NCBI RefSeq assembly: GCF_921293095.1
Contig: NC_060248.1
Coordinates: forward strand, 129,592,972-129,656,971
Source of the DNA: Ischnura elegans
Lineage: Eukaryota; Arthropoda; Insecta; Odonata; Coenagrionidae
Direction of reading: 5' to 3'
DNA length: 64,000 nt
Every line of letters begins with the position of its first letter. Positions within the stretch are counted from its first letter, which is position 1. The position numbers and the translations under genes are program-made. The notes beneath the pieces were generated by a model that made no database searches, was not told the DNA's origin, and saw only the letters and a list, made by a program, of their open reading frames with translations. Below, in pieces: positions 1 through 11,938 of the stretch.

Positions 1-587
1 ACTTATTTGTTAGAGGAGCCAACTTCTGATGAGGATAGTGACAGCTGGGAATCCGATGAAAACTGGTAGTGGGCTGGTAAATTTATCCCTTATGTCGACT
101 TATGTTTCAAATGTTTATGTTAATTTGTAATGGTTTATAAATAATTTCATGTGGTATTGCGGTTTATGGTATAAATTGTTTGCTAAATGATTTCTTATGT
201 GTGTTCTCTCAGACAAAATGTAGACGCAAAGTTAATTGACTAAATCATTAATAATGTTTAAAAACATAATTTTATGCATTTAATTAGAAATTTTTTATTT
301 GAATTTCTAAATTTAATAAAAAACTACTTACTTTTTTATTCCTAACTACTAATTTCAATTAAATGTTCCCTATCTACTGAAGCGGTCCAAATAGTCGATT
401 TTTGTTTTTTTCCGTCTACGCGAATTTGTTTTTAAAAAAAACTCCCCGGATCAATTTTTCAGCAAAATGTTATTATATTCATGTTATATAGCCTAAACAA
501 GATTAGTAGTAAAAATTTCATCAAGTTAATTATAAAAATATGGAAGATATGATTTTTGGCCAGCTTTTTTCGATTTCAGCCCACTTT
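1..587. other. AT-rich, nothing recognised
   Basis: No protein-like ORF, splice-bordered exon or clear repeat. Confidence 0.6.
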
Positions 588-781
588 GTGACGTCACGTG
601 GGGTGGCATCGCATGGGCGCCAATCTGAACTTTTTCGAATGCAGTTAAAATTGACCATTGCCAATCGTCTGAACTGGGATTTATAAAACCAAATAATTTG
701 TTTATTATGAATACATTAATGGTTGGTAACGAATCGCAATCAATGCCTTTCGTTTTCTTTGGTGAAGGAAACTACCCTATT
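588..781 (+). mobile_element. Family A element, right-end fragment
   Basis: Matches the last 190 bp of other copies (GTGACGTCACGTGG to GAAACTACCCTATT). Confidence 0.85.
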
Positions 782-954
782 CATGAGGCGGCTGAGCATC
801 ATGGCGTTCGTCACAAGAAATCTTTAAAACCAATAGAAATCGAAAACAATTAATAAATTTGCAATTATCAACTGATATGTGAGAACCTTTGTCGCCAGTC
901 TTAAACAATTACATTTACTTCGACGTGTAACGTGGTTTTATACGTACGCCTTTT

Positions 955-1255
955 AACGCCGTGTTGTGGTAACCCTCTTTTGCAAATCCCAAACCTTCAA
1001 AATGTGAAAACCATTTTGAAAAAGAATAAAACAACTCCTGCCGCATCCATAAGTTTTAAATAACTCAGTAGCGTAAAAAAGTATTTCAAGCTGTTGCAGC
1101 GAATTTTAAATGATTTGAAACTTTCAAGAAATACAAAACGAGTGAACGAGTTGAAAAAAAATACAAATAAAGTTTTCCGCTACTGGGACTTGATCCAGTA
1201 ACCGTTTTGGTCTCAGCAGCACGTTTACTCCACTAGGCCACCGTAATTACTAGTG
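955..1255 (-). mobile_element. tRNA-derived SINE (family D), copy 1
   Basis: On the - strand the head reads CGGTGGCCTAGTGGAG...GGATCAAGTCCC. The body matches 45222-45520 (TTAAAATTCGCTG..A, TTTTGAAGG, GGGATTTGCAAAAG.GG). Confidence 0.75.
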
Positions 1256-2242
1256 TGGGTTCATTAATATGACGTAAAATACAAACCAACAGTGAAATTC
1301 GGAGCAAGTACGCAGTTAATGCACACGAAATAATAATTATATCCAACATAATTCGAAACAGAATGATAAATTTGTGATTTCTCCCTCTGAGTGCATATGT
1401 ATTCACGTGTAAAAGGAAATATTTGCGATGCGTAGCCAATGACAACCGAAGAAGTAATGGAAACTAAATTTCCTCGAGGAGCAAAAGTGGCGCCACAAAC
1501 GTCCTAAAACATTTGAAAGTAACTGTACATTATATTATGCATGTAGCGAATATTTTATGCATGCATTAAATTGTTAATTCGGAACTATGATAACTCTCAG
1601 CCATAATAAATTGCAACAAAATGAAAATCTGAAGAAATGCCCCTCAAAACATTATAGCCTTGAGTGGAAATGGTGAGATGGATGGAGAGGAAGTTGACTG
1701 TGGGGTCAGTCGACATTGAGTGGGTAAAAAGAGGATATTTGTGAGCGAGAAGGAACATTGAGTATTGCGCATGCATGTATTGTGGGGATCTAAAGTTGAT
1801 AAAGGAGGGCTGCCGAAGGAGGGAAATGAGGAGAATATGGATGGCATGACAAGGGAAAATACGTATTTCCTCTATTTATAAAATGACTTCATATACCTCC
1901 AATTTTAATTAACTTAAGCGAGTTGGAAAAAATTGATGACTCATGAAGATCACGCGCGATGATTTCCTCCGCGGGTCATTCGATGGTAAATGGCGAGTGA
2001 GGGCTCTTTAAGATGGAGAGTAGAAAGCCATAAATCATTTGGAGGAAGCTTTATGAGTCTGTTTGCTCGGCAGATCCGTTGCGAAGGCAATCGTCTCACA
2101 CGACACTGCGCCTATCAAGTCGAACGGGTTTTTCGATCTCCGGTTGCATTTGTGTCTGGCTGGCGATTTCTTTCCGGAAGTCTTTGAGTATTTTCGATTC
2201 GAATGTGGAGGAGGCCGCAGGAGACGACCGCATTGGGGCGTA
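1256..2242. other. No recognised feature
   Basis: The short ORFs here are low-complexity or lack conserved motifs. Confidence 0.55.
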
Positions 2243-2734
2243 TAGGGTGGTTTCCTATTATTTTTTATTGCCTAAATCGAAAGATTATTACTCCTGGAGT
2301 ACGTATTTCACGCTTTTAAATTTTCGAATGACGATATCTATTTTTCGCGATTAAACGAAAAGTGAAAATTTTCAAGCACGCGAAAACGCGACGGCTAAGT
2401 ATGAATGCTGGGAAAAGCCCATGTGACGTCATTCTCGTTCCCGCTTTCGCCGTGTGAGTTGACCTTGGAGCGAGGCTTTGAGCGCTGATACGATGCAGGC
2501 CGCTAGCAGGTAGCAGAGTACCCTGCTAGCAGGTAGCGCTTGGTTTAAATAAGGATTATTATTACCCAATCAAACGAAGGAAACTTTCCCAACTTAGGTA
2601 ATTTTAATGTGTGATTATTAAGACATGTTTCCCTGAGCTCTGTGCCTCATGCATGCATTGGTAATCTCAGACGATGTAGAACTCCTATCTACTCGTATAG
2701 AAACTAGGTCCCTGTGACGTCACGTGGAGTGGCA
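2243..2734 (+). mobile_element. Family A element, left three quarters
   Basis: Starts TAGGGTGGTTTCCTATTA and runs to the CGTGGAGTGGCA region, then stops; right end missing. Confidence 0.88.
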
Positions 2735-3720
2735 CAGTGAAAACGTCTTTTAATGATGGCAACTATGGAAGGCTTACGTTGCTGTCGAAACTTAATGATT
2801 CCGACGACTTGTTATTTCCCGCAGTAAAAAAATGTTACTCAGCGTTCATAAAATTATATTTACTTGGAATTAACAAATCTCTGAAAATTTCTAGAAGATG
2901 ATGAATCCATTTGGAATGCAGCTAATGTTTTGTATCAACGGGAATCGCCTCTACGAAGCACTATTTCCGGGTCTTAAATCACATTTCGTTTTCTTTGTCG
3001 CACTCGTTGCACAATAACGCCAAGTTGGCATAAAAATATGGGTTTTGTACGTTACAATTTGTACGATGTCGTCAAAAACCATTGAAGATGTGCTATTAAT
3101 CCGTGAAACTACTTATGATGATATCCATTACATCGTTTGTGAGTGCATTAATAGTTAAGACAACAAAAAGAAGAAAATCCGTGTGCATGGGTTATTCATG
3201 CTAAACCTATGAACATGAATTTTTAGGCAAGAGCATAAACTGTTGGTGAAGCGAAAAGCTATAGTCGTAAAAGCGAATAGAAATTCCATCCATGGTTGTT
3301 GCCTGAAGTATATGTTAATTGGACGATGAAATCGTTCGTGTAGAGGTAGCAGAAATATGAGTTGATTTCCTCTGAAATTTAATGAATGTGTCAACAAAAT
3401 ATATTGGAGAAATCTTCCAAGATTTTCCTTAATAAAATAAAAATTATCGATATTAATTCAATCGCCTGTAACAATTCTTGTTGAAGACGTGAAGAAACAA
3501 TGAGAGTAGCGTGATAACGGACAACAATTCTTGTTGACGACGCGAAACAAACAAATATGGAAGTTTTTAGATGAGGATAGTGGCGTTCGGTTTTACGCAT
3601 CGTCCCTCCCGATGTTTCGCCTTAAGTACTTATTAATTTTGTTCGCAATGCATGTGTTATTTGATTTGTGAAGTACGTGCTGCCGCTCCCGGCTTTCTTC
3701 GTGTGTATTTTTCCTCGACA
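2735..3720. other. No recognised feature
   Basis: AT-rich spacer between two family A copies. ACAATTCTTGTTGA occurs twice near 3472 and 3523. Confidence 0.55.
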
Positions 3721-4386
3721 TTGGGTTGTTTCCTATTATTTTTTTATTGCCTAAATCGAAAGATTATTATTCCTGGAGTACGTATTTCACGCTTTTAGAT
3801 GTTTAAATGACGATATCTATTTTTAGCCTTTAAACGAAAAGTGAAAATTTTCAAGCGCGCGAAAACGCGACGGCTAAGTATGAATGCTGGGAAAGCTCCG
3901 TGTGACGTCGTTCTGGTTCCCGCTATCGCCGTGTGAGGTGACCTTGGGGCGAGACTCTGAGCGCTGATACGACGCAGGATGCTAGCACGTAGCAAAGTAC
4001 CATGCTAGCGGGTAGCTCTTGGCTTAAAAAAGGATTATTAATACCTTATCAAACGAAGAAAACTTTCGGACCTTAGCCAGTTTTAATTGGTGATTATTAA
4101 GACATGCTTCCATGGGCTCTGTGCCTCGTGAATGCATTGGTAATCTCAGACGATGTAAAACTCCCATCTACTCGTATAGAAACTAGGTCCCTTTGACGTG
4201 ACGTAGAGTGGCATCGCATGGGCGCCAATGTGGCCTTTTTCAAATGCAGTTAAAATTGACCATTGGCATTCGTCTAAACTGGGAATTCTAAAATCATATA
4301 ATTTGTATATTATGAATACACTAATGGCGGGCAAGGAATCGCAATCAATGCCTTTCGTTTTCTTTGATGAGGGAAACTACCCTATT
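3721..4386 (+). mobile_element. Family A element, full length
   Basis: About 665 bp from a slightly altered TTGGGTTGTTTCCTATTA to AAACTACCCTATT. Carries the ORF fragment IMNTLMAGKESQSMPFVFFD, also seen in several other copies. Confidence 0.9.
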
Positions 4387-5292
4387 GCATCTAAAATTAG
4401 TGTTAATTTGATTTGTGAAGTAACAGTACTTGCTATTGCTTCCGATTATATTCGTAAGTCCAATTCCTGGAAAAGTGTGTTCATTTCATATGTTGAATTT
4501 AAAGTGAACGATTCACACCTTATGTCAACAAAAGCAGCCAAATTTGTTTCGTAAGGGGTCCCTTCGGTAGGTACCTCACTCCACTGTATCCAACCAGCAT
4601 CTAAGGTCTTCACCGATTGACCGTCTTTTGGACGGTCAAATGATCTAATTCTTTGGAGCTACCACATAAGCTACTCTTAGCGTTTAACTCATGTATTTTG
4701 AATCATGTGCTTAGTATCTTAATCCCTAAATCTAACGCAAAACATTACTTAGCCGTACTTACCGGTTACTTAATATTTTGATGATAAATGCCTCCATAAG
4801 GTCATCAAGTCTCGAAATGGAGCCGTTTCAGTTCCCTCTTGGTCTTGTCTTTCGCACTTCATTAGATTTCTGCATTTATGACTCCCTCCATATTTGATCT
4901 TCGTTATTCTAAGAGGCATTCATTTGAAGCAAAAAATAGAGTCTGGATTACTTTCATGCTGAGGGAAATTTTAGGAATATTATTTATTCATTGAAATTAA
5001 TTTACACCGATTAAGAATTTCCTGTGAACAATATATGTATACCGGATACCCTTGCAGCCTTGGTCTGAGCGAATTTATTTCGATGGGAAAAAACGTGATT
5101 TTAATCTTTTTCCTTCTCTAAATATTGTAATTAATTCAAATCGTCTTAAAAATGGTCTTCAGAAACTAAAACTGTGTACAATGAGTTTCACGATTCTAAA
5201 GAAATTCATCGTTACCACAAAGAGCGGCAACGGGCATCAGGAATATGCGTATTCGCAGCACCTCAACAGAGTATTTGCTCACCTTGGCCTCA
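4387..5292. other. No recognised feature
   Basis: Spacer between a family A copy and a LINE tail. Confidence 0.55.
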
Positions 5293-6606
5293 CATCTACA
5301 TCTACATCTACATAATACCCTGCGAGCCACCTCTAGGGTGTTTGGCAGGGGGTGATCAATCACCAGCATGCAGCATGCATTTGGACTCCCACATGCACAC
5401 CACACCGTCCAAAAAACGTCCCGTATAATAACAAACTATACTACTATATGCTGTTAGAAATAGAATACAGAATAGAAATTCAGGAACATGCATTAAGTTT
5501 TACATAGGTTAGTAGGCTAAACTACAAGTCATGCAATCTATTTACGAGTTCTATTGCTGCCGTTATAATCTCTTATTGATCGTGGAAAAAATGACATTCG
5601 GAATCTGTCTGTTCTGCAATCTATCTCTCTTATTTTATTTATATGATCTGATCTTCCGTAGTACGTTGGCGTCCGTAAGATATGGTTAACTTCGTCAGAA
5701 AAGACAATGCTCTAGAATTTATCTAAAAGGTTTAGTCTATTTTTCAATCTACGGTCCGACAGAGATTCCCATTCGAGTTTATCTAAGAGGTCAGTTACAC
5801 TAACAAGACTATCGTAACGACCTTTCACATACCTGGCAGCTCTTCTTTGCACGCGTTCTAACTCTGTTATTAAGCCTTTTTCATGAGGGTCCCAAACACT
5901 GGCAGCGTATTCCAAATGTGGTCTAACGAGGGAAAAGTAGCTAATTTCTCTCACTTTGTCGTCGCACTTTCCTAATATTCTTTTAACAAAACCCATTTTA
6001 CGATTAGCTTGACCGGTTATTTCTCGAATATGTTTATTCCACGATAGATCATTATTGAGTCTAACCCCTAGATATTTCACGGATTCAACTGCCTTTAACT
6101 GGGTGCCCCGAATGATATAGTTACGCTGTAGGGAGTTATTCTTCTTCCAGAAATTCATTACGACGCATTTTTCGAAATTTCATTCTAACTGCCAAGCATC
6201 GCACCAAGCTTGGATAGCAGCAAGGTCATTCGTTAGTTCATCTATATCTTTGCTGGAACGGATTTCTCTGTAAACTACAGCGTCGTCTGCAAATAATCGT
6301 AACTTACTCTGCTCTACTTCACCAATGTCGTTTATATAAAGAAGGAATAGGAGTGGGCCAATGACACTACCCTGAGGAACGCCAGAAGTGACTCTAACCT
6401 CATTGGAGACTGCACCGTCTAATACTACTCTTTGGACGCGGTCGCTCAAAAATTCTCTAATCCAGGAAATGACATCTTCGTCTAGACCATAAGATTTCAG
6501 TTTTATTATTAACTTTCCGTGGGGTACTTTATCAAACGCCTTTTTGAAATCAAGAAAAATCGTTTCTACTGGAATGTTGTCTTCCCCGGAGACTAAAACA
6601 TCGTGG
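5293..6606 (-). mobile_element. Non-LTR retrotransposon (LINE) 3' half with reverse transcriptase
   Basis: On the - strand: FLDFKKAFDKVPHGKL near 6560 (palm Asp), GVPQGSVIGPLLFLLYINDI, FADDAVVY (active-site FADD), a TGA stop after DAWQLE at 6180 in the same frame, then KYLGVRLNNDLSWNKHI and RVQRRAARYV to 5712. A 420-nt 3' UTR ends in (TGTAGA) repeats at 5293. It is 5'-truncated and carries one nonsense codon. Confidence 0.9.
5712..6600 (-). pseudogene. LINE reverse transcriptase fragment
   Basis: Two open pieces (about 6600-6180 and 6158-5712) in one frame separated by a TGA. Contains the reverse transcriptase palm and thumb and the C-terminal region with the PHLEYAASVWDPHE block found in CR1/RTE-like invertebrate LINEs. 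Confidence 0.88.
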
Positions 6607-7163
6607 GCGCTAACTCACTTGGAATTGCCTCACTTTGAATATGGTGCTAGCGTGTGGGACCCTTACGAGGTAGGACTAATTGCCGAAATCAATCGAGTAC
6701 AGCGCAGGGCGGCCATATTTGTGATGAGGTGTTACGACAGAAAGTGCAGCGTTTCAGGTATGTTACACGAGTTAGGATGGGAATCTTTACAGGAGCGAAG
6801 ATCGAAGGATAGGCTTAACTCAATAGACTGCAGAGCAGAGAGATTTAAAATGTCATTCTTCCCTCGTACTATTAAGGGTAGCAACGTTGTCTCAATTGAT
6901 AGGATCAATGGCGTCGCTCGCTAGGATCACTCATTGCATGTTTTTTCATAGTTCTAACCTTGCATGTATTTGCTCTAGGAATTACTAACCATTAGCAATT
7001 TTTTATGATTAAGCATGTATATTTTGCTATTCTGCGTAATATTTCTATGACCGTGCGGTGTGCATGTGGCGATCCTCTTGCATGCTGCATGTTGGTGATT
7101 TGTCATCCCCTGCCAAACACCATAGAGGAGGCTCGCAGGGTATTTTGTAGATGTAGAAGTATT
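6606..7163 (+). mobile_element. Second LINE 3' end, head-to-head with the first
   Basis: Reads LPHFEYGASVWDPYEVGL and INRVQRRAA (same block as the - copy), ends SFFPRTIKGSNVVSIDR, then a 3' UTR matching the first copy (GCATGTGG..., CCCCTGCCAAACACC, GGCTCGCAGGGTATT) and a TGTAGATGTAGAA tail. Diverged from the other copy. Confidence 0.82.
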
Positions 7164-8348
7164 TACTGCTCTGGTGAGCATTCGGAGGAAGGGGGCGGGG
7201 GTGTTGTGGAGTGACGCCATCGGACCTCAAGGCATTCGCGCGCTGCGGACGGCCTCCGTCGTCATTCCGGTTTTCTCTCTGCGAGGGAGGGAGAGGGTGG
7301 AGGGTTGGGGGGGGGGGGGGAATGAAGGGGGGTAATTCTCGACCGCCCGGCTGTGGATTCGCAATGATCGCTACGTTTCGCATCATTCACCCCTTCAGTG
7401 TTCCAACCCGACGGTTGTTTGGGATAGGTAAGGGTATGGCTCACCCCAGACCAAGCCACGGGAATTTCGCTTTTTCAGAATGGGATAGCCACTTCCCTTC
7501 TCTGGGTCGAATCGCGCGCTAAAGAAAAAAAAATTGGTTGGCGGTGTCCGAAGGCCTCATTCGGGATTCGATCTCGTACCCTCCTCGGTGAGGAGCCAAA
7601 AGTTTCTATCCCCTGGGCCACCGATGTAAATTTTATGGATTCCGGAGCGCTGTCCTGGATTGATCGCGGTGAGAAGTCATTGCTCAAGTGAGATTCGCAT
7701 CATTTAAAATTTATCGGCTCATCTTAATTCATTGGAAACGTAATCTATTATTTGGTTTCGTTATCGTGTTGAAAGATGGATCCCCGTTTGTGTTTTGCGA
7801 TAGCGTTGGAAGATGAGCACAAACCTACCCTCTCTCAGTGTCATTTATTTCGTATGTTTTCAAATCTCTCGACCTTGGTCGTTGACGAGTCAAGGTCTCC
7901 CACCGGCTTTTTGAGGCGCTCCCGGTCGCTTCGAAGACTTGCGTCCCAGCACAAACTGTTATATAAAACCAGAGTGAACCGCTCTGCAGGCAAGGAACGA
8001 TTGAAAAGAGGCCGATGGGGAAATACTGTGAGCTGCTGCAGAGGAGTAGGCGACTACCTCTATATGTTGCATGAATTATGTGGGATGGAAAGGTGTTGCT
8101 CGAGGAAGTGACCTTGTATTGTGAGACCAGTGCTTCCGAGTTCTTCGAACCTATTGCCGCGAATGTTGGAGCACTGCTTGTCAAATGGAACACTGCAACG
8201 AGTGATACCGGAAGTCACGTGATATTATTTACTGTTGGTTGGCCGCACCCGCGTTCTTCGATTCTCACCATAAAATACTGTGATGTTGGAGGTTTTACGT
8301 ATCCCTTGTTGACGATGTCGTAACTGTTTGTCGAGTCGAAATGTCATT
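7164..8348. other. GC-richer spacer with a G run
   Basis: Contains a polypurine/poly-G tract (7280-7330) that generates spurious Pro- or Gly-rich ORFs, and a tRNA-like head (7548-7628). No gene. Confidence 0.5.
7548..7628 (-). mobile_element. tRNA-like SINE head
   Basis: The - strand reads CATCGGTGGCCCAGGGGATA...GAGATCGAATCCCG. Confidence 0.55.
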
Positions 8349-8358
8349 GGCTGGACCA

Positions 8359-8669
8359 GGGGCGCAGCTAGGAATTTAAGGCTGGGGGGGGGGGGGGGTT
8401 GGTGCAACTAATACCGGGGTGTGTGGGGGTATGGAATACCCACCAGGATAAGCGGTAAGTGCGAGATTAATAAATTGCAGAATTTTATGATAAATGGTTC
8501 AAAATTGTGAGTTTTACAGCTTTCTGAGGGGTATTTATTAATCCTTACGCTATTCTATTAGTAATATCAATCTTATTAAGTAAAATGGATTAAAGTTAAA
8601 AATTTCTCTTAGCTCTGGGGGGGGGGGGGGTTTGACCCCCAAAACACCCCCTCGCTGCGCCACTGATTA
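8359..8669. mobile_element. Poly-G hAT-like MITE
   Basis: Ends (CA)GGGGCGCAGCTAGG and CTCGCTGCGCCACTG, with two internal G runs of 13-16. Flanked by the 9-bp direct repeat GCTGGACCA (8350-8358, 8670-8678). Exact ends uncertain by 2-4 bp. Confidence 0.75.
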
Positions 8670-8678
8670 GCTGGACCA

Positions 8679-9689
8679 AACGCGGAGCTGAATATGATTC
8701 ATTGAACACTGAAGATGTCCGACACTACCCATCCCTCGGGATATATTGTCACCACCCTTGTATCAACCCATTTTAAATTTCTCGCCCCTAATCGGCCATC
8801 TGGTGGAAACGTTTCCGTGAGCGGAGTTTCCTGGTCTTGTTGACATCAGAATTCATTTTGCTGGTTAAAAATTATCGCAGAAAATCGTTTTTATGCCAGT
8901 ACTTACAGTGTCATTGGCATTTTTGCGTGTGTTGCTTCAGTTGGTAAAAAAAACGTCTTGCAGATGCGGACTAGATCCAAGAGTACGATAAAAGAAGTTA
9001 AGGGCTCTGATTAAGTCAGCCGACTGCGGCGGCTTTATCCACCATCACTCGCGATCAAAGGCGCCTCCGCTCTGGTCGTGGAAACGAGCGCCTACCCCCT
9101 TCTTCTGTCTCCAAAATTTTCTCATAAATCATTTCTCATTTTCTCAAATGACTGATATGGTATGTTTTTTGGTGACCTGCAGAACTTAAGCATTTATTTT
9201 GCGATGTAAATTTGCTCGGAATGGATGTAAAAGCTACAGCGATAACTATATTTTTTTAAATAAAAAAAATGTAAATTTCACATTTATAATTTTGGGTGAC
9301 CGGTTTCGTCGCGATGCGAAGTCATATAAGAAGAAATATAGAAATATTTTATTTCAAACGAAGCAATTTCACCAAATAACGCTTTACGATATTGTTTAAA
9401 TCACTCTTACGTTCAAAAAATTATCGAGGGAATGTGAGGCCCCCCTGAGGTTATTCCAGACCCCATCATACTGGTAGTCCTTGCTTCTCCAAGTTTAAGA
9501 CTGATATTACGCCACTGCACGCAATACTTTTCCTTGATGCAATAACTATTTCACTGCTATCCATTGTGTCACAGATTTCTCGAGCAATGGCAAAGGAGAG
9601 ATTCCAATGGACGGAGGAGAAGGGTGGGAGATGGGATGAGGAGATATTTTTTTCCGGAACTCGATCCGCTACTCTCTTGTTTTTCTCTT
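8679..9689. other. No recognised feature
   Basis: Open stretches lack conserved motifs. Confidence 0.5.
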
Positions 9690-9836
9690 GGTCGACGCGG
9701 CGCGGCGAAGGGCGCTGCTGGTTCACAACATTGTTGTCTGCAGTCCGCCGCTCGTGGTCTTCGCGGAAGGAGCGTGCGCAGTTGGGGAGAGGCTGACGCG
9801 TGCCCGGCAGATCTGCAGAAAACCGCTAAGGAGGTG
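9690..9836 (+). other. GC-rich block ending in a strong splice donor; possible untranslated first exon
   Basis: CpG-rich island in AT-rich surroundings (GGTCGACGCGGCGCGGCGAA..., GGAGCGTGCGCAGTTGGGG) ending AGGAG|GTGAGT at about 9833. No conserved protein. It may be a first exon of a gene on the + strand; no partner exon identified. Confidence 0.25.
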
Positions 9837-9871
9837 AGTTCGTCTAATTAGCCGATCCAATTACTTCCGTA

Positions 9872-10293
9872 ATGCCTCATTCACATTACGATTGTTCCAG
9901 CGATTGTCAGAACTATCGTGTAATCACACGACGATTGTTAAAACCTGTGCAGCCCTCTAGTGCTGACATCTATAGTAAACGGGAAATTGACAGCTAGCAA
10001 AGCTGTTGAGGCATACAGGGACAAGATATTACTGTGTTCAACGTGTATTTACCGAATAATATTTCTTCCGCCCATATTCTTCCTTCCTAGGACAAATCCA
10101 TGAAAAAATAGAGCTTCACGAGCTTGTCGTCTTTCTCTTGTCGCTTCCGTTTCCGGTCTCCCAGCTTCTAACCATCGTAAAGTGACAACGTTCGGAACTA
10201 CGTCAACTATAGTCAGGGCATGCATTCACACGGCTAATTCGGCCAACTATCGTTGGGACGATCGCTCGGGCAATCGTAATGTGAACGAGGCAT
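9872..10293. mobile_element. 422-bp MITE
   Basis: Ends ATGCCTCATTCACATTACGA and the near-perfect inverse (...TCGTAATGTGAACGAGGCAT). Further GCGATTGTC / GACGATCGC complementarity extends inward. Confidence 0.75.
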
Positions 10294-10522
10294 GCCATCT
10301 TCAAAGGATACATTTCGCCGCACTTCGCGATACTTCTAGGTTTAGAGGACAATCAGTTGCTATCGCATTCAGCTGGGATTTATTGAGCCAGAGATTTGGA
10401 AGGGAGAGTTTTCGGGTCTCCTACCGGGTCCATGGGTTGATTGGTCCCGTTCGAGGCGTAGTCTTTCATCGTATTCAGGGTGATTGATAAACGAAAACTC
10501 TCGGGGAACGGGTTGGTGTAGT

Positions 10523-10783
10523 TAACAGCGGCGTAGCCAGGAATTTCGTTCGGGGGGGGGGGGGAGGGGGTCCAAAACCAGGGGGGAAAATTTTTGAAAA
10601 ACAATGCACTAAGTAAAGGGTTTTAAACTAATTTTAACACTTTTAATAATCGAAAAAACTTTATTTATTCAAAAATATTTTGTAAATTCATGATTTTTAG
10701 TATATTGTTTACTGTTGTGAAGGAAAATAATTGTGTTTTTATATTTCGGGGGGGGTGGTCCGGACCCCCCTGGCTACGCCACT
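10523..10783. mobile_element. Poly-G hAT-like MITE inside a SINE head
   Basis: Ends CAGCGGCGTAGCCAGG and CCTGGCTACGCCACT, flanked by GGTGTAGT on both sides (10515-10522, 10784-10791). The interrupted sequence is tRNA-like (TGGTGTAGTGGCTAGAG...). Confidence 0.8.
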
Positions 10784-10856
10784 GGTGTAGTGGCTAGAGT
10801 GGTGGCTTCGCACTCCGTTGGCCCGGGTTTAGATTCAGGCTGCGGATATTTTTCAT
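10784..10856 (+). mobile_element. tRNA-like SINE head, interrupted by an hAT-like MITE
   Basis: GGTGTAGTGGCTAGAGTGG...CCCGGGTTTAGATTCAGG; the first bases are repeated at 10515-10522 across the MITE at 10523-10783. Confidence 0.6.
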
Positions 10857-11825
10857 TGGTTATCCCGATTATTGATTTCATTGGTTATCCGTACTTGAAT
10901 GCTTTGAGGAGGGTACTTTAATACAGTACTCCGTCCGTCGGATGGGACGTTCAGCCGTGTTCCCCTTGGCGCCTTTCTTTGGGAGCAGGTTGATGCGGAC
11001 GCTGGTGGATTTCACTAATCCCTCCTTTCCTAACCCTTCCCTAATGTCGCTGAAGATGATCTTAGCTGGCAGTCGCCTCCTCCGTATACCATACCATACC
11101 GAGAACTACCTCTACTATCAATTCGCCGGAAAAGCCCTAGGTACAGTGAGTTAGCCTTTGTTTGCCAAAATTTGTTTGCGTCATTCTGCCAAAAGTCTCC
11201 GCAAAAGTCCGTCGATTGTGCGCAACTCCCTTGGATCAAAATAGTCTGCGCACAGAACGTCTCTTTCCTGGTGAGAATTTTGGGGATTGCGGAAGACCGT
11301 GAAAATTTTTCTTAAGTACACAGGTGTTGGATCCAGCAAAGAATTGCATCGAGAATTTCCCAACCACTTTATTCTTCGATTCGGGAGAAAGTTCTTTACG
11401 TGGTCTACCCTTTGCACACCTTTTACAAAACACAGTGTTACTTGGTGTCAATAACTACCATGAGTTTAAAAAAATCGATGCTCAATCGTTTAACTGCCAA
11501 TTTGCTGCCCAAAAGTTGTTTCTCTGCATCTCTACTTTTATGCCAATACGCTTCATTTAGTGGTAATTCAGTCCCATATTCCATGTGTCGTGTTTTTCCA
11601 AGAGTGGCACCAAATACTTATTTACATCCAGATGTTCATAAAGATAAATGGTTTTAGGCAAAGGTATTATCCAGCGAGGAAAATATAACTTTTTTTAAGA
11701 CTTGAAAGTAGGGACGATTGACGATTGACGCTATTGACTATTGAGAGTGATTGTATGAAAAGGAGTTGCGGAAGGTGTAGACTTGTTAAAGTAAGAAATT
11801 AAAATGCAATGATGAGGTAGCAAGG
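10857..11825. other. Possible old repeat, no identified gene
   Basis: On the - strand 11660-11181 several short frames (for example ERDVLCADYFDPREL and CKRCAKGRPRKELSPESK) look protein-like but are broken; perhaps a decayed mobile-element ORF. Unidentified. Confidence 0.3.
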
Positions 11826-11938
11826 AAGCAACTACTCTGGTTTAGCAGTGTTAATAGGATGGATGAAACCATATGGCCCTGGCAACTATTGGACTGGAGA
11901 CCTCCAGAAATACTTAATAGAGGAAGACCTAGAATGAA
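11826..11938 (+). mobile_element. LINE C-terminal fragment, left piece
   Basis: LLWFSSVNRMDETIWPWQLL, DWRPPEILNRGRPRMN resembles the RWFGHV.RM.....GRPR tail of RTE-like LINEs. Interrupted at 11939 by a family A element; it resumes at 12591. Confidence 0.6.

Noticed and set aside
7045-7522. Pro-rich and Gly-rich ORFs on both strands
   Set aside because: Produced by a poly-G/polypurine tract and a LINE 3' UTR.
9564-9851. 95-codon ORF as a coding gene
   Set aside because: No motif; Arg/Gly bias follows from the GC-rich block. Kept only as a possible untranslated exon.
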